DNA of 64,000 nucleotides from Lithodes maja (lineage: Eukaryota; Arthropoda; Malacostraca; Decapoda; Lithodidae), in contig JBAKBP010000184.1 of assembly GCA_037953745.1 (NCBI GenBank), positions 124,001-188,000 on the forward strand. The letters are read 5' to 3'. Shown here one piece after another: positions 62,640-64,000 of the stretch. Each line of letters opens with the position of its first letter. Positions within the stretch are counted from its first letter, which is position 1. Under the pieces are notes generated by a model, which saw only the letters and a list, made by a program, of their open reading frames with translations, had not been told where the DNA came from and did no database searches. A program made the translations under genes and the position numbers.

Positions 62640-63446
62640 TTCCAGGATCAATATTGGACCATAAATCCATCGGGCATTGCTAAATGAATAACTGAGGCTT
62701 GTAAACCCTGTACCCTTGGCAAAGATAGGTGTCTCACAGCAGGCACAGCTGGCACCATTTCCGCACAGAAACCTTTCCAAACCCTTTCTCTTGACGTAAT
62801 GGGACCATTTCCGGTCAGCAACAACAAACGGTATATAATGACGTTTGTCGATGTATACTCAAAATTTCTGATAGCTTGCCCCACTAAAGACCACAGCGCT
62901 TTCACCGTGGCCAACCTGCTAGCTACAGAGATATTTCCTGTGTTTGGGTTACCTGTGTCACTATTATCTGACAACGCCCCAGAATTTCGAAGTCAAGTTT
63001 GGGAAGAGTTCACAAAATTGTGTGGAATTAAAATTAAACATTTTTCTCCACACTGGCCCCAGGGTAACGCAGTCTGTGAACGGAGTCACCGTACGATCAA
63101 TAACCAACTCCACACGAGAATGATAGCCTTAAACATCTCTGACTGGCCAGCCCAGGTAAAAGTAATTCAATGGGGGATGAACACCTGTCCAAAAGAAGAT
63201 GGTATCTCTCCCCATGAAAGAGTTTATGGCGTCGCTCCTATACTATTACCATTCCACCACTTAGCTCAACCTCCTACCACTAAATTCACCATAGATCCCT
63301 TGCAGCAATTAAAAAACACCCTGAATAACGCACAAGTATATCAAGACGTAAAAAATTCTGCAGCAAATGAGAAATATCCTTTCGCCATTAACGACACTGT
63401 TATGGTAGCGAAGCTCCCTGTAATAAATAAATTGGGCCTGCGATAG
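62640..63446 (+). pseudogene. Gypsy integrase, damaged N-terminus
   Basis: The zinc-finger region is damaged (ACKPCTLGKDRC near 62700 retains the CxxC half). The DDE core is well preserved: LDVMGPFPVSNNKRYIMTFV (first aspartate), LLSDNAPEFRSQVWEEF (second), and GNAVCERSHRTINNQLHTRM with the glutamate. The C-terminal part ends KLPVINKLGLR at TAG 63444-63446. No chromodomain is seen. It would integrate the linear cDNA; N-terminal loss and split frames make it nonfunctional. Confidence 0.9.
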
Positions 63447-64000
63447 GTAGGCCTTTACGTAGTCTCTCATATCCCTAATCAGTATCAAACCTCCATTAAC
63501 CTGTTAAGCGCGAAATAGCCCTAGGAGCTAGGGTAGTTATTTGTGTATTTCTAGCCTTGGATTCTGACAGAATTCGTTATATTTACAATATAGACCATTA
63601 TTTGTTTTCGGTATGCTTTTATTTTACATATATGATGTATATATGAACCTTCAAGAGTGCTAAAATAAGTGGGAAAAGCATTTGGGTGGTGAAAAACGAA
63701 GATATTGGCCACCCGGTCGTAATGTCAGGCGAGAGAGAGCTACAGTCATCCCTCCTCTCTCGCTGTCTGTGAGGTAACTGAGGGGAGCGGGGCGGTGTGG
63801 GCTGGTGTCTGTGTGGTACATATCGATCTTTTCTGCAACCCACTTGTGCTACATTATCGCGGGAGAGAAAAATAACCGATAAATGATGATAATAAGAGGG
63901 AAAATAGGTGATAATTGAGGAGGGGAGGGAGGGGGGAATAAGGTGGGGAAGGAGGGGAGGGGGGTGGGTGAGATTTACATGGATGAGTACTGGAGGGGAA
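63447..64000. other. Unassigned right end
   Basis: No gene recognised and no LTR could be identified. TTAACCTGTTAAGCGCGAAA (63499) faintly resembles a piggyBac-like MITE end, but its partner is not visible. A G-rich purine stretch runs from about 63895 to 64000. Confidence 0.45.

Larger units (their letters stand above)
58446..63446 (+). mobile_element. Ty3/Gypsy retrotransposon, degraded, no env seen
   Basis: The domain order gag, protease, RT, RNase H, integrase is that of Ty3/Gypsy. Gag is split by a SINE. The protease-RT linker has two A-run disruptions (59824-59838 and about 60038-60062) and a tandem 22-base duplication at 60075-60118. RT ends in a TAG, RNase H begins in a shifted frame, and the integrase start is damaged. 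No envelope-like frame follows integrase before the right part of the window. The copy is inactive. Confidence 0.9.

Noticed and set aside
63499..63540. MITE end near the right edge
   Set aside because: Only one weak end is visible and no partner can be seen before the window ends.

Overview
The window looks like intergenic DNA from a large, repeat-rich animal genome, most likely an arthropod and plausibly a decapod crustacean. The reasons are two closely related DIRS tyrosine-recombinase retrotransposons plus a third divergent one, RTE-like and CR1/L2-like LINEs, a Ty3/Gypsy element, tRNA-derived SINEs, several kinds of MITE, and long (GT)n, (TAA)n and poly-A/T tracts. The species call is inference. 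I recognise no host protein-coding gene, rRNA gene or canonical tRNA gene; nearly all coding potential belongs to mobile elements.

Layout. 1-3340: a 5'-truncated LINE (minus) abuts a CR1-like LINE tail (plus) that carries a second LINE fragment inside it, bounded by a 13-bp target-site duplication. 3345-6640: copies of an unclassified repeat (family R) and a foldback element. 6657-7000: a LINE deletion remnant. 7300-13413: DIRS-1, a decayed DIRS element. 13800-26117: a nest, in which a family-R copy is split by a LINE, the LINE is split by DIRS-2 (14804-23106, nearly intact), and the right half of R also carries a SINE. 26120-32400: AT-rich DNA with MITEs and foldback elements. 32860-35985: DIRS-3, an old divergent DIRS on the minus strand. 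36000-39800: a nested LINE with a 16-bp duplication, then low-complexity DNA and repeats. 39940-45911: CR1/L2-like LINEs in and around (GT)n tracts, including a full-length copy with intact ORF1 and ORF2. 45912-47883: six units of a 327-bp tandem repeat. 48496-53270: an RTE-like LINE with a poly-A-tailed LINE inside it and a TTAA-flanked MITE. 54484-57060: another CR1-like LINE, also interrupted. 57060-63446: a Ty3/Gypsy element with gag, protease, RT, RNase H and integrase, all broken and with a SINE in gag.

DIRS-2 has the complete DIRS plan: gag, RT/RNase H, an overlapping tyrosine recombinase, inverted terminal repeats, and an internal complementary region that is the reverse complement of the joined ends. 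Its insertion fits circle integration at a shared AAT, with no conventional target duplication.

The most unusual signal is the comparison of DIRS-1 with DIRS-2. In the coding part, the differences fall heavily on sense-strand adenines of DIRS-2, which appear in DIRS-1 as C, G or T, with C commonest. Thymines are largely spared and the 3' non-coding part does not show the bias. The pattern resembles adenine mutagenesis by diversity-generating retroelements more than ADAR or APOBEC editing or ordinary decay. It also removed catalytic residues: YLDD became SLAD in RT and the recombinase tyrosine became serine.
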